64,000 bases of DNA from Lunularia cruciata (Eukaryota > Streptophyta > Marchantiopsida > Lunulariales > Lunulariaceae): positions 53,521,473 to 53,585,472 of the forward strand of contig OX419758.1 in assembly GCA_948567375.1 (NCBI GenBank), read 5' to 3'. A program made the position numbers and the translations under genes. This document shows, piece by piece, positions 50,091-62,779 of this stretch. The notes under the pieces were generated by a model. The model did not search any database and was not told the origin of the DNA. It worked only from the letters and a program-made list of their open reading frames with translations. The first letter of the stretch is position 1. Every line of letters starts with the position of its first letter.

Positions 50091-50345
50091 CATTACCAAA
50101 TTAGGTAGATAACTTAAGAGTCCTAGTTATTATCAACCGACTAGTCACGAGAGTCGCCTCCATTGATATATACTGTACGTGAGTGCAAGTCCTAAGCGGA
50201 GTGGACGATTGATTGAGAAGTCGCATTGTATCATTATGAACGCGAAATGGACAATCTGCATCGATCGGACATACTTGACTATCTATCAAAAGTCGTGTTT
50301 TTGCAAGGCCATTGCACTCACAACTACCATTTTCTAATGGTTGTG

Positions 50346-50480
50346 GAAGAAGGCGACCGCGTAGGAAAAACGAAGGATGGGAAAACCCCATCAAGCCGTA
50401 TAAGGGAGAGAAAAAAAAGTAACATGGGGCTAAGCTTAAATAGAGTCGGCATGAAAAATCGGCCCTACCGCACCTTTCTC
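50346..50480 (-). mobile_element. 3' tail of the R2-like family, 5' truncated
   Basis: Reverse orientation; it starts (on +) GAAGGCGACCGCGTAGG and includes the hairpin at 50376-50392, then ACATGGGGCTAAGC and CCCTACCGCACCT. ATGGTTGTG (50337-50345) and ATGGTTATG (50481-50489) look like a 9-bp target duplication with one mismatch. Confidence 0.75.
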
Positions 50481-50489
50481 ATGGTTATG

Positions 50490-52080
50490 TAGTTAACCAC
50501 AATGCATCAACATGAACATAGTCTCTCCATGTTGATTCCTTCCTACTTGAAGCACTATTGGTACAATACAGAAGAGTTTGCAGCTCCAAATCTAACAGCT
50601 TATCTGCGGGTGATGCGTTTCGCAAAGGTTCAGTTCCTAATAAATGTTTACGGAAGATGGATGATTATCAAATAATGGGGTCATCTAAAGTATGAACGAC
50701 TAGGTTCCAAACCAACTGTGTCGTTTTGGATTTTATGATCTTAAATGTAGAATTCAACTGCAAGTTTCTTTAATGATCCGTCTAGATTCTTGTTTGTATG
50801 GAGTTTCATTATTTCTGTTCAAGAGATATAGATAGTGCTGTTTTCTCAAATCAAAGCACTCTAATATTAACAAGTATATGCTGCATGCGTCGACGGATTT
50901 TACCGCAGTCAGTGTCAGTGTCCTGAACTATAATGCGATTTAAGTTCAAGCAAACCAATGAAGAGTGCATGGTAAGCTACCTCCCCTTTGAAGACTATCA
51001 AAAAGCCATACTGTAAAGAGCCTTCCCTATCGCATGGCTTACAATCGAATTCTTTTCTACAATGCCGCGCTGGCTTGAAGTGCGGAAGAAGGCTCCAAAA
51101 ATATTTTAATTTGTTACTTTTTGCAAGATTGTTAATCATCGACCAAGTTTGGTCCTAGTTCACAACAGTCCTAGTTCATCGTGAAAAGCAATTTACCTGT
51201 TGGACAGAGTTCAACAGATCCCACATATCCCACAGATCCAGTCAACTCTTGAATTTGTCTTGTAGCGCAATGATCGATCCCACATGCATGTTAACTCCAA
51301 ATGCCCTCTCTCACCCATCTTGCGGAACCCGCTATATTGATAGATGTTACGTGGAAAATTTTAGTTTCGTGACAACTACAACACATCTAAGAATTGCGAA
51401 ATGCCTTCAATAAATCCGAGGCCGTTCCCCTAAGGCAGGAATTCGGTGCATAGGGGGTTCAATTCGCCTGTTGTTGATTCCGTATTGCAACGGTATTCTG
51501 TAACCGTAGGATACATAGAAAGGATTCTTCCATATAATTCATTGAATCCAGTTTATTTTCATGAATGATTTTATTCTTTTTATATTGTTCTAACTCTTTC
51601 AAATTTCAGAATATAAATTTTTTTATTTAATTTATTTTTGATAAAATAAAATAAAACTTAAATTCAAATAAATGAATCTACAAGCGATTCCAGCCATAAA
51701 TTTGATAAAATTTCCCATCAATTTTAATGAAATGAACTATTTACTAAATTTAGTTCTTTTAATTCGAATCGAAATCCTCTAATGTGAATTTGATAGCATT
51801 TTCCTCTGTTTAAGGAAGAACTCCTCTTATGGTCGTCGCGAGGGGCAAAAGGCAATACAGACATCGAAAACCGGTGTATACCTTTGGTAACGCTACAAGT
51901 ATAGGTAAGTAGGTACAATTTTGGAGGCACCTCGTAGCAGTAATGATGATGACGATGACTCCAAAACTCCATGAATGTGGAAGGAATCTTCAAAACCCTC
52001 AACTACGTACGACAGCGAACTCCGGTGGCCGTGCGGCCGACTTGGGGTTCCGGTAATCGATTACCCGTTAATGGGCTTAA
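50490..52080. other. Unassigned DNA with an A+T-rich block
   Basis: 51530-51740 is very A+T rich and resembles organelle intergenic DNA in composition, but I recognise no organelle gene. No other feature is supported. Confidence 0.35.
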
Positions 52081-52094
52081 ATCTTTTTGGGGAA

Positions 52095-52240
52095 AAGATA
52101 AAAGACTATCGCGTAAGAAAAACGAAGGACGGGAAGACCTCATCAAACAATATAAAAAAAAAAAATTTTAAGTTTAACATGGGTTAAACCCCAATATTTA
52201 CCCAACCGCATCTAAGATATCCGAGCTCTTCAACCTACCT
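52095..52240 (-). mobile_element. 3' tail of the R2-like family, 5' truncated
   Basis: Reverse orientation; ATCGCGTAAGAAAAACGAAG, the hairpin variant at 52128-52144, AACATGGGTTAAACCCC and ATCTAAGATATCCGAGCTC match copy C. AATCTTTTTGGG (about 52080-52091) and AATCTTCTTTGGG (52241-52253) may be target copies. Confidence 0.72.
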
Positions 52241-52345
52241 AATCTTCTTTGGGTAATCTTTATCAATTTTAGGGGTAACATGGCTCGGTACCTAATCTTT
52301 TTTGGGTAGTTTTTTACCAATTTTAGGGGTAGCATGGCGGGGTAT
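52241..52345. repeat. Tandem pair of about 52 bp
   Basis: AATCTTCTTTGGGTAATCTT... and AATCTTTTTTGGGTAGTTTT... each continue with CCAATTTTAGGGGTA-like sequence and RCATGGC. Confidence 0.75.
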
Positions 52346-53514
52346 GTGGGTTTAATGCCAATGTCCTTAACCCATGAATTTTACATTGCAGTGTCCATGA
52401 CGATATATAATGATATGCGAAGTGAAAAGAGTGACCCCGGACTCTTTTAATAAATAGCAATTTTATTCTAAAATTTTTAATATAAAATATTTTTGTTAAC
52501 TTTTGAAAGCGTTATAATAACGTTATTAACGAGCACGGGTTCGTTTACAGGTACCTGAAATGTTTTATAAATACTCACCTAAATCCATAAAAGGGAGGAG
52601 AATTGAAAACTGAAACCCCCAACTGTATGTTCAAGTTCAAAATAGAACTTGTACATACAGGTGGCGGGAAGTAGATTTGTTTAACAAGAAATACTCACTT
52701 TCAACTCCTCAGAAGTCGAAGCAAAGTGTAAATATCTCAAATATAAAAAGGTAGTCGATCTTGCTCCTTCGCATACAAAGGGCTTCCAGAGGAACGTTCA
52801 CCCCCCAAATCCCCTATCTCTTATAGAGATGCCACTCAACCACTTCCACAAAGAACAACACCATGCAGCAAGGAAGTACAGTAAACTAAACTGAAGGAAG
52901 GTAGGAAGGCAGACCGTCCTATCCAACAAGGGTTGATATTGCTAACAAGGTAGTATGTTGGATACTACACTTAGCTAAGCTATGAAGATATTTTTGAGTC
53001 AAGCACCTTCAAAATAGGACTTGTAGAAAAAGAGGACGTGAAGGCTCGACCACCAACACCATCACTTGTACAGATAGAAACGAGATGATCTTCAAACTAG
53101 GTTTACCTTAACATATGTATCACAAGGTCCTATCCTTTAAGACATCTAGTGGACTCTACGTTCTCCTTACTATTTTGAGTTATCTTGAGAGATGACCCAG
53201 ATATGTATCTACCTGGACTTTATTAGCTCTCTTCGCATAGTGTACTTTACTCCCTCTAGCATAAGAGGGTGTGTATCGGGCCAACAAGAGATTGTTTAGA
53301 AGATTTATACTTTTTTTTAAGGGGAGAATAGCAAACTCCATAAGGCGAGTATATCATATTTGCCCAAGAGGATTGCATAGTCTTCCCACTCCCACACTCT
53401 ACCTTGAGAGCATTGTTGTCTTTATCATTCTTTGATGGTAGATCAAATAGATGAGTATAGACTAGCAACCCAAGCACTATCACTCTCTCAACCAACATCC
53501 TTCTCCACATTTAC
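52346..53514. other. Unassigned DNA
   Basis: No gene, RNA or element motif seen in this stretch. Confidence 0.4.
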
Positions 53515-53590
53515 TTTATCTTTTCTTTGTACAGTTTGATGAGGTCTTCCCACCCTTCTTGTTTTCATATGCGGTCGCATTTTTCCCCTC
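53515..53590 (+). mobile_element. Short 3' tail of the R2-like family
   Basis: CTTTGTACAGTTTGATGAGG, a variant hairpin at 53538-53554, and ATATGCGGTCGCATTTTTCC match the last 75 bp of the family. Confidence 0.7.
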
Positions 53591-53819
53591 TACTACCTTA
53601 TAAGCTCTCCATCCACTTGCTATTAAGGATCTTCATTCTTTCTTCCATCTATCAACCAGATGTGAGCTACAACTTATGGTGTAAGTCTTTACTCATGCTT
53701 TACTCTATTCTCTATGTTTCTCAACAAGTGTGTAATTGAGATTAATTTTTGAGCATTTTTTTGAATTTCTTTCCTCAAATACTCCAGATTTTGGCTTTCA
53801 CTTTCTCTTTGCTTTTTGT

Positions 53820-56310
53820 TAGCAAATTGCCTTGGGTCTTGTACTCCCTAGAGCATCTCATTCATTTGGTGCATCTCATTTTCTTGCTCTTTCAAATGAG
53901 ATATCCGTTGTTTGTCCATTATTGGTAACGGGAAACTTTCCCTTTGTTTAGTCTCATATACTTCTTGTTTACAGGTTTGACACTCCTCTTCATCCTTTTT
54001 GTCTCCACACCACAATCTGATGTGGTTACTCCAAGTGGCTATGAGATAGTAATTAATGGCATTAAAGCATCCTTGGACATTCATCCCAATGGGTGGTTAT
54101 CCAAGTTGATATCTCTAATCCATTCAATACAATTTCTTGTCTAGCTTTGTTTTTATGCTCTTTGCTCATTAGAGGAATAGATTCACTCCTTGATCTTATT
54201 TATCTCTAATTTCTATGTCATAAAGACACATTTGTTGTATAACCACCATACTACCATAGTGGAGTGCACACAATTGGTATCTTCCAAGAACACATGCAAA
54301 GTGGATCTCTTAAAGTGCCTTCATTTGGCATAGCTCACTACATAATTTTATGAGAGATGGTAGTTGCTTTTCCTTCATGTCTCTTCTCGTCCCTCTCAAA
54401 AAATACCCATAACTTGCGCCCCTTAGAGGATGCAGTTTGAGATGTCTTTGCATTCACACTCCACATAGAGACCTTAGGTTTACAAGTCCAGACTTGTAAA
54501 TGCAAGTTTTGGAGTCAATAAGCAATCCTCAATCCCTCAAAATTCCCACCATGGTCCAAATTCCTAATAAAAGGTTGAAGGTTTTTGGTTCTCTTCTAGA
54601 AAATGATGATTTTTGTAGCTTGTTCATCTCCGATACTTGATTCAAGCTATAGTTCATTCTCATTTACTCCCTTTGTTAGGAAAACATAGTGTCATATTAG
54701 ATTCTAGCACACTACTACATCCCTAGGGCCTCTTATTTGATATGTTCATACCCACCCATAGATATGTTCATACTCCATGTATGCATGTTTGATAGTATCA
54801 TCAACCAAACTTTGTCCACTTTGTTAAGGTCATAATGCTCCAACAACTATAAGGTGAGTGGTGTAACCTCCATGTAGCTCTACCCATATACATGGAGGAA
54901 TGTGCACTCATAATGACAAGAGCTATTGCATCAATAGCTTATATAGGAGCATGGTCTGTAGTGACCACCTTCTTAGTTGGTAAGTTCTTACACAAGAACT
55001 ATGTCGTTTTTTTGGGACCTATCATGATTGTGGATTCAAGGACTTATGACTTCCAATAATTTTTTTGATTGGTTAACTATTGTAATACCAAGGGTTAGCC
55101 ATATGATCTAGATGTGAAATTTGGTTTGGTAACTTCTAGAATGATGTTATACATGATGGTCAAAATAGATCAGATAGAAGTATCACCAAAAGAGTACTTC
55201 TACTAATAGGGCATAAACCAAAATAGACTTGAGAACCTTGGAACCAATAGCTAGACATATGATTTAAAGGTGAGAATTGATTTGGTAACATCTGGAAGGA
55301 TGTTACACATGATGGACTAAGCAGATCAGAAAGAGGTATCACCAAAAGGGGACTTCTACTAATAGAGTAGGAACCAAAATATGCCTGAAATCTTTGAAGG
55401 CAATTTCGGAGGCCTAAACGGATGAATTAGGCCTTGAAAATGTGCAGATCCCCCCCCCCAATAGAGGAAAGGCTGGCCTTCCCTCCCCCATGCTTTGTCT
55501 CATCGAGAGCTTTCCAACGGTACCTTACTCACCTGATTCTGAGATTCCTACAGGAAGATTCCCTAAAAGATTCTCTCCGGTCAAAGCTTGTTTGACCAAC
55601 CAGATAGGACCTAGACCAGACAGGTCACCCATCCAAGTAAGTAATCCAAGGGTGGAGCTTGCTGACATGTCACCTATCTGTGTCCCTAATCCTATGGTGG
55701 AGCTTCCTTGGAGGAGATCCTCTTTGTCTATATAATAAAGAGAAGGTGCTCCCTTGGGGCATCGAATGTTTGAGTGTGCAATCTGTGTTTTCTCTCTTCT
55801 CTTTTCCTCGGAGTATTACAACTATGCATACACTTCATTCCTCAAGTTGACTTTGTATCATTAGACTCTAGGAAGATTTATGCAAATCTCAATGAGTGTA
55901 TTCAAACTCATGCCCTTACCAACATCCTCACTAATGTGGTATTATTGGATAGAACTAGGATTCTCTTCTATGGAAGGAAGGCTATGGAGCTTATCCCTAT
56001 GCCTCTTCTTTGATTAATTACTTTTATTTACGTCCAAGTTGTTTACCATAACACTTTGACTCCATTTGGGTCTACTACATCCAACACTTTTAGGGCTACT
56101 ATACCAATAAGCATGTGGTTCTCAATAGGAAATACAATATGATATACAAGGTATACTTTTTTACAATGTGAAATAGGTGTAGATCACACTAGAGTCCATG
56201 ACACTATTCAAGATACTATTGCATAGATCCTACAAACTACACTGTCCCAATTATACAATGAGCAATGGTCAGATCTCCTCCCATATGAGAGCAAATTATT
56301 TGCACATTCA
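53820..56310 (+). pseudogene. Decayed non-LTR RT/nuclease of a second lineage, split by a solo LTR
   Basis: Scattered motifs in the right order suggest the same overall plan as copies A-D but much more diverged: DVVTPSGYEIVINGIKASLD at 54019-54078 (compare GVATPGGYEAISLCIRALLD), VDISNPFNTIS near 54098 (motif A), FGIAHY near 54326, then a CLFSSLSKNTHN-like stretch near 54380. Beyond the LTR a HTRVHDTIQDTIA stretch near 56187 resembles the ATHDAIRDIVFA block that follows the knuckle in copies C and D. Stops are everywhere. The identification rests on recalled motif order and could be wrong in detail. Confidence 0.42.
55081..55820 (+). mobile_element. Solo LTR of the chromovirus family
   Basis: A single LTR (TGTAATACC ... 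GAGTATTACA, 740 bp) in the opposite orientation to 36425-41619. It is flanked by a perfect ACTAT duplication (55076-55080, 55821-55825). No internal region remains, so it arose by LTR-LTR recombination. A 10-C run at 55450-55459 corresponds to the G run of the other LTRs. Confidence 0.93.
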
Positions 56311-57661
56311 TAGATGGTTGTTGTACCTTGCTTGATATGGTAGTTGGTTGCACACCAACTACAAGCAAAGTTGTTGGCACAATCTGGCATTCAAGTGGGA
56401 GCATAGTCACCATTTCCACTTGGAGAAAAGAGGACTAATATGCATCACAATTATCCTTTTATACTTTTGTACCTTGGCTATTGAGATGTTTGAGTACCTT
56501 TATTACCAATTTGACAAACTTCTTATAGAAGTAACAAAAGGTTTCTTGTAGAAGAGAGTGCTTTTGCCCATCTCTCCAACTATGCTCACCTTCTACTATG
56601 GTAGAGAGTCTCCATCACTTTACAATGCTCTCATGCTTTGGATCTTCATACATATGCAATAGCAATAGGAATGCCCAACACTTACCATATATTTCATTGG
56701 AAGAACTCTATCATACAAATTTATAGAAGATTACTTTGTTGATTTCACTCTTTCTTGATTTTGGAGTAATAGTCATGCTTTGGTTTTTAGTCTTTTTGGT
56801 TTGTTTGACCTTGTGCTTCCTATCCCATTTCATACTTGTTGGTGCCTTTTATTCCTTTTCTTTCTTTCAAGGTATATTATTTGGCCTCTAGCTTGCTTGA
56901 TTCTCAAGCTACTCTAGAGAAACCGTACTTATCTATATCAATAAATTGTTGCAACAAATATCTATAGTGGAGGTAAAGCAATTATGTGTGATTGGCAATC
57001 CATTGTTCTCATTTATCCTCTCTATTGTTGTTGATCTTAGTAGAGACTTTGCGGAAGCACCACTCTATTATGAGTGGGCATTAAGAATGTTTTGGATTAT
57101 AGAACTTGATACAACCAAGAAATAAACAAGGGTTGTACTTGCATGGTTCTAAGGGGTTGGTTCAGAGTTTAGGTTAAGCCTCATTTCATCTCTTGGAGCT
57201 AATCTTTTATGGTTTATGTCTCTTTTTTTTATCACATGGAGTTAGGTAAGTGGAGTTCTCTCATTGTATGGTGTATTATATTTCATAGTCAATTCTTGGT
57301 AAGGTATGGAGAAATGATCCATAAATGGTTTGTCAACAAATATGTTGTACCATTCCATTAGGATTTGCTACATAGTTGGATCCTAGAAACCTCCTACATG
57401 TGCTTTTTGTATGTCTCTAGATGCTAGATATACCATTAGAAATGCCATTATGATAGTCAAATCTATAGAGAGATATTGCAAGTTATTTTGAGTTTACCAT
57501 GATGCATCAAATACACCAAAGTTGCCCAATCAATTTAAGGAAAAGAAAAAACTATGCAGGATTGCAAGATGAAGAAACTATGCTCCAGTGATAAATACTT
57601 CTAATGATTCCAAATTATTTATAAATATTTAAATCAAGTGATGATAGTTATAGGTATTTCT
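56310..57661. other. Unassigned, probably transposon-derived
   Basis: A+T-rich with short broken frames; it may be the end of the decayed element before it. Nothing definite seen. Confidence 0.35.
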
Positions 57662-57784
57662 TGTTGATACTATCCCAAGCTCATAGTAACTTACTTAGCA
57701 ATTTCTTTTCTCACTATATAGTTGTTTTAGGCTTTAAGATACATATATACACTACATATACATGAGAGGAGTTTATTCTCACTA

Positions 57785-58290
57785 TTCAGTTGTGCTTACC
57801 TTCCTTGTGTGCTCTCTTGCTCTCTCTTTCATGGCCCATTATGAATGGCCTTGGATTCTTGGTCCAATTCCTCGTGTTGTTTCATATGGTATCAAAGCTG
57901 GTGAGAAGTTGGATTAGAGCATGTACCTAGAGATAGATAGGTGAGAGCAACTAGAGAGTTTAGGGTTCTGTTGATGCAAATAGAATTACTATCTGTATAT
58001 TTTGAACTAAAATCACAATTTTAGAAGTTAAGATCACATTTGTTGCCCAAAATTGATGCACTCAAGTCTTAGAGCTATCTTGTTCAAAATCATTGATCTT
58101 GGTAGACACTTAATGTTTCATTCTCACTTACCTTCCTTGTGTACTCTCTTGCTCTCTCTCTCCCTCTCTCATGATCCATTATGAATGGTCTTGGAGTCTT
58201 GGTCCAATCATTTCACAAGGTATTAAAGCTAATGAGAGGTTGAGCAAGTGTGTGTGCACATGGAGAAAGATAGGTGCAAGCATCTAGAGA
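57785..58290 (+). repeat. Duplicated LTR end plus primer site
   Basis: 57785-57970 and 58110-58290 share CTTACCTTCCTTGTG, CTCTCTTGCTCTCTC, CCATTATGAATGG and a TGGTAT.AAAGCT/AGGTATTAAAGCT primer-like site, about 325 bp apart. Confidence 0.78.
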
Positions 58291-58291
58291 T

Positions 58292-58318
<27 letters not shown>
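58288..58318. repeat. (TA)n microsatellite
   Basis: About 15 TA units at the end of the duplicated copia leader. Confidence 0.92.
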
Positions 58319-58322
<4 letters not shown>

Positions 58323-58839
58323 AATATCATTTCCATCAAAGTTATCCTACATTTTCTTGTTAAAGTATTAGGCAAGGTCACTTTGAAGAAACTATGTTTT
58401 TTGGATTCTATGTATTAAGATATGTGTTTCCCATCAATCTAGGAATAACATGTTCACTCCATAATGTTAATCTACCTGAATTAAGATTTTTATTTTTATT
58501 TTTCTTCCAAGTACAAATGGTACAATTTTGAGATTGTAGCAATTGTAGAGTCTCTGAATATGATCATTGGAGAAAAGCTTGACAAACTCAATTGACAATA
58601 TGGAAATGTTGCACACATATTCCTTTGAGGTCAAGGGCTATGAGGTTTTATGACTCCATTACATGAAGATGTGTGTTTCATCATCAATGATAGGTCACAT
58701 TCAAAACCTCACTTCATCCAAGATGGTTTGTGATGCTCTCAAAAACAAGAAATGGTGTTCACATTGTTGACACTTGAGTTAGTGGTGGACACGGAGCACC
58801 ACAATAGCAATGTAGAATATTGGGAGACAAAACAAAAGA

Positions 58840-59330
58840 TATATCCATGGTACTTGCAACTACCATCTTGCAACAAAGGACACATCACCAATTTATGCTT
58901 CAAGAAGTAGAATGACCAGCTCAAGCAACAAGGTTATGCTTGCATAAAAGACCATGAGTAGCTATTAGTAATCACCCATCAAAGTTACATAATGTTCCAA
59001 CTTGAAGTTGATGAATGATTAATTTGGGTGCCACTACCTACATGACACCACATCAATTACTACATGTTAGCTTGTGGAAACACCATAATACATGGTGACA
59101 AGAGATGACATCAAGCACCAATCTAACATACAGGCCACATTTTGCTCTCTATTGCACATCCTTCATTCAAAGGATTGCAAAATGTTCTCTATGTACATAT
59201 CATATCCAGAAACTTGTTATCTGGAGGATAGTTGGTAGAGCAAGGTATGTTAGTGCACTTCAGCAAAGATGGATGCTTTATTGAATCTATTGATGGTAGC
59301 CTTATAGCACAAGGTAGTAGGAGTGGCATG
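58840..59330 (+). pseudogene. Copia gag zinc knuckle and protease remnant
   Basis: A knuckle-like CNKGHITNLCFKK near 58870 is followed by a protease-like stretch, then LQNVLYV near 59168, SRNLLSGG and LVEQGMLVHFSKDGC near 59230-59270. These match the usual copia sequence after protease (L.NVLYVP.L..NLLSVGQL). Stops replace several Trp codons. Confidence 0.62.
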
Positions 59331-59373
59331 ATTTTTTAAGCTTGATTCTTTTATACCTCCCTTACAATTTGTC

Positions 59374-59770
59374 ATGTATAGACAGAGTGGTCTAGTAGAA
59401 CCTAGCATTGCTATTTGGCACAAGCAAGTTGAGCATATGAACCTCAAGAGATTGAAGAGTCTTCCATCCTCTTCTCCTCTAGTTTGGTCATTGGATTACT
59501 CAAGCTCATTTTTGTTGATACTTCTACCATATGTGAAGCATGTCAATTTGGCAAGCATGTTAGACAACCCTTTAAGGGCCAAGGTAGACATGCTAGCAAA
59601 CTCTTAAAATTGGTTCACATTGATGTATAGATTGCTTCTGAATTGAGCTTAAGTGGTTATCAATCCTTTGTGTCTTTCATTGATGACTACTCTCACTGCA
59701 TCTAGGTCTATTTTTTGAAAAGTTAGACTTTTGTAGAAGTCTCTTTAGCATTTCAGACTTTCCAACCACT
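59374..59770 (+). pseudogene. Copia pre-integrase and integrase remnant
   Basis: IAIWHKQVEHMNLKRLK at 59410-59460 is the GAG-pre-integrase motif. CEACQFGKHVRQPF (in a shifted frame near 59540) gives the C-x2-C pair, and LSLSGYQSFVSFIDDYSH near 59645-59700 is the start of the integrase core. Frames shift at about 59530. Confidence 0.72.
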
Positions 59771-60149
59771 AGTAGAGAAGCAGTCTTGATTTCATGTCAG
59801 TCCATTGAGATAAAGTGAAGAAGGAGAGTTACTTTCTTTGGAATTTGACCAATACCTCAAAGATCAAGGTACCTTGAGATAGAAGACTTGCACCTACAGT
59901 CCACAACAAAATGAAATTGTGTTGCAAAAGAATTGTCACATAGCTAAGGTAACACATGTCTTCCTTAACAAAGAAGCACATGGCCAAGGTTTATTGGGCT
60001 GAAGTTATTGCATGTGAAGTGTACTTTATGAATGAGACATAAACAACTACAATTCACTCACTTATATCTTTGGAGGTGTTTAGAAGCAGTAAGCCTAATT
60101 TTTATTAACTTTTCCTTCCTCAAGAACTTTGGTTGTATTTGTTATGTGC

Positions 60150-60330
60150 AGATTATTGATGAGAAGCATAAGAAGTGAGATCCAAAGGTTGAGAAGTGTA
60201 TCCTCCTTGGATATGCTCTAGATTCTAAAGGGTATAAATGTTATAGTCACACAACAAAAAATCTATGTTTGCAAGGATGTTATCTTTGATGAGCTAGCCC
60301 CTTGGTTTGTGTTAGCTCCCACTATTTGGT
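60150..60330 (+). pseudogene. Copia linker after integrase
   Basis: EKCILLGYALDSKGYKCYS-like and KDVIFDELAPW sequences match the copia segment between integrase and RT. The RT that should follow is not found. Confidence 0.6.
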
Positions 60331-62640
60331 TTTTTGTACCACTTATTCTGAGCCTACGGAGTACTCGTTTTTCTATTTTTTCCTCTATATCTACTGAGGC
60401 ATCTAGAGTCATCGTTTAGTCTACACCACAATCAGATAGTTAAGGAGATTGTGCCTCTACTAGTGTATCCTCTTTCAATGGAGTTGTGACCGATTAGTAT
60501 GATAGCCTCATAATCTAGTGTGCTTGCACCTACACATGATACTTATATGCAGCATGTCATCTCAACAAATATGCATACTACAATAGAATTACACATAAAA
60601 CTATCACTAGATGTTATCTTTGGTTAGAGATAAGTAAAGTTGTATTGTTAATGTATAAGCTAAAGCTTTGTCTCATTACCTTAATTTTTGTCTTGAAATT
60701 GTTAAGGATTTAATGCCTCAACATACACTAAAATTAAGATGCCTCTTATAAAAGAGAAATGGAGAAAGAAATTGTTACCTCAAAAAGAGCTTGGGTAGGT
60801 TTTATATTTAAGGTTTTGAGAAAGCATAATAAAAGATATGTACTCCTTTTGGGTTTCTTGTTTGTGGTGTAGAAATACACAAAAATATAACAACAAGAAA
60901 TACAAAACTTTTACCTCAACTTCAAGGCATATAGAGAGAAAAAGAGTTCTTTTAAATTAAGAATTAAGATCTTACCACTGAATTTAATATTGAGAAAGTT
61001 CAAAAGGAAGGTATAGCTAATATCATTAATTTTAGCTAAAAAGATTGAGGCTTTAGAGAGATTATATTCTTCTCTTCTTCTGGAAAAATTGCAACTCCCT
61101 TTTCAGATTGTAGTCCCCCTGGATGCGATTTAGAGTTTGAGGATTGTTATCTTAAGATAATTAATGGGTAATAAAAGATGAATCTTGAAAATTAAAGAGT
61201 AAATGACTGGAAAGAAGAAGTATTTTGGATGCGATGGTACATCATTAATAGGATGGTTATATTTACCACAAGGAAGGATTTCCCAACCTCAAGGTCCTTT
61301 CCTGTAGTAGGCTTGTATGGATGCCAATAAGTCCCTGAGTAGAGGTGAAATCAGCACAAAACAAAGATAAATCCTCATTTACACATTACCTCTTGAAGTG
61401 TTTGGAGAGTGATAGATTCCAACCGCTTCTCGATAAGTTGGTATTGGATAAAGAAAATCCATACAAATGCGATGTGTGCTTTTCTTCATGAATTATAAAT
61501 TGAACAAGATGTGACCAAACCTACACTACAACTATTATGGCTTATGGCCACTCTTATCTTTTACTCTGCAATGTTTACAACAAGTTTGTGAACAATTGAG
61601 TGTTTTCTCACATTAACCCCCTGATCATAGAAGGTGATGACGAGGCTGATTTGGGAATAGAAGAGGTTGACGTGTAACTGTAACTACATGGTCGGATGGT
61701 AGTTGATCACTGGTCGGCCTTGCCTACTTGGGTGTTTTCAACATACGATACTACGGCGTGGTATATCTATCATCAACCATGATAGAATACGGAATTTCCT
61801 TAGTTGGTCAAATGCCTTTAAGGTTTGACATACTACCGATTTTGGGTTAGACTTGATAGGCTTAAGTGGATGACTGTTGTTGCACCTTCTTCCATGAGCT
61901 CCTCATGGCCGGGGTAATATATTCTTCCGCTTATCTTGTTTACTAATGCAGCAGCCAAAGACCAGAACCAGTATTATGATCCTTAGTATCTATTCGCTTG
62001 TTGCGAGCAGCCTTTCTGGCTTGGCGTAGCATGTGGTCCTTGAAAAGAACAGATCCCTTTTTAAATAAGAAGAAGTATAACCACATGGTCCCAATGTGAC
62101 TGTTTATCTCAGTTCAGTTTTCTTTGTGGATTGGATTGTTTATCTCGAACACTTCTTTTTTGTGATCTAGCTTTTAATCCAAGTTGGTAGATACGTTTAA
62201 GAGGGAATAATTGCCAACACAACATCACTTCATATCATTCATGAAAAGAAAAGCAAAGATATTTTCCTTTGAAAGGGATGCAAAAGTAAGCGACCAACTA
62301 ATAACTAATACGTAAAAGTGTTCTTTTTACACAGTTATGCTACTTGAAACTTTAATACCTTGCAAAAATGGAAAAAAAACAACAGGGAAACATCATTTTA
62401 ATGTGGTTGCGAACAGACCATCACCTTCAACAACAACAAACCGTCATGTAAGTACTTACTCCACAGCAAATCTCTCCGATATGAACGTGCAGTCATCCCT
62501 TCTGGCTTGCCAAGTGCAAAAATTTGCCCGGATTCGTGCATTCTGATTTTCATTACCACCACACCTTCTGCATTAAATTGACATAGAATGTGCAGTAAAA
62601 CAAGTTTCTCATTCAGATGCTATTGGGGTGGTTTAAGTCT
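60331..62640. other. Unassigned A+T-rich DNA
   Basis: No domain, repeat pair or RNA gene is recognised. The left end may still be copia sequence. Confidence 0.4.
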
Positions 62641-62700
62641 ACTTATCGCCTAGATTTTATCTTGGTATGGCTTGATGGGGTCTTCCCATCGTTCTTGCTT
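62620..62700 (+). mobile_element. Short 3' tail of the R2-like family
   Basis: TATTGGGGTGG..., then TTGGTATGG and an intact hairpin GATGGGGTCTTCCCATC (62674-62690), followed by GTTCTTGCTTTAC. Confidence 0.72.
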
Positions 62701-62779
62701 TACTAGGAAGCAAGACGATCCATATAGTAAAATAAGAGCTCTTAAAAACTCCATCAACCCAGAGAACGCGACTGCTTGT

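Larger units (their letters stand above)
57662..60330 (+). mobile_element. Truncated Ty1/copia element
   Basis: A short LTR (57662-57884, TGTTGATAC...TTTCA) is followed two bases later by TGGTATCAAAGC, the initiator-Met primer site with one mismatch. Gag, protease and integrase remnants follow on +. No RT, RNase H or right LTR is found, so the element is cut off after the integrase. Confidence 0.7.

Noticed and set aside
51440..51480. tRNA-like GGTTCAATTC
   Set aside because: It resembles a T-arm, but I could not find a matching cloverleaf around it.
51530..51740. Possible plastid-derived insertion
   Set aside because: Only the A+T-rich composition suggests it; I recognise no organelle gene.
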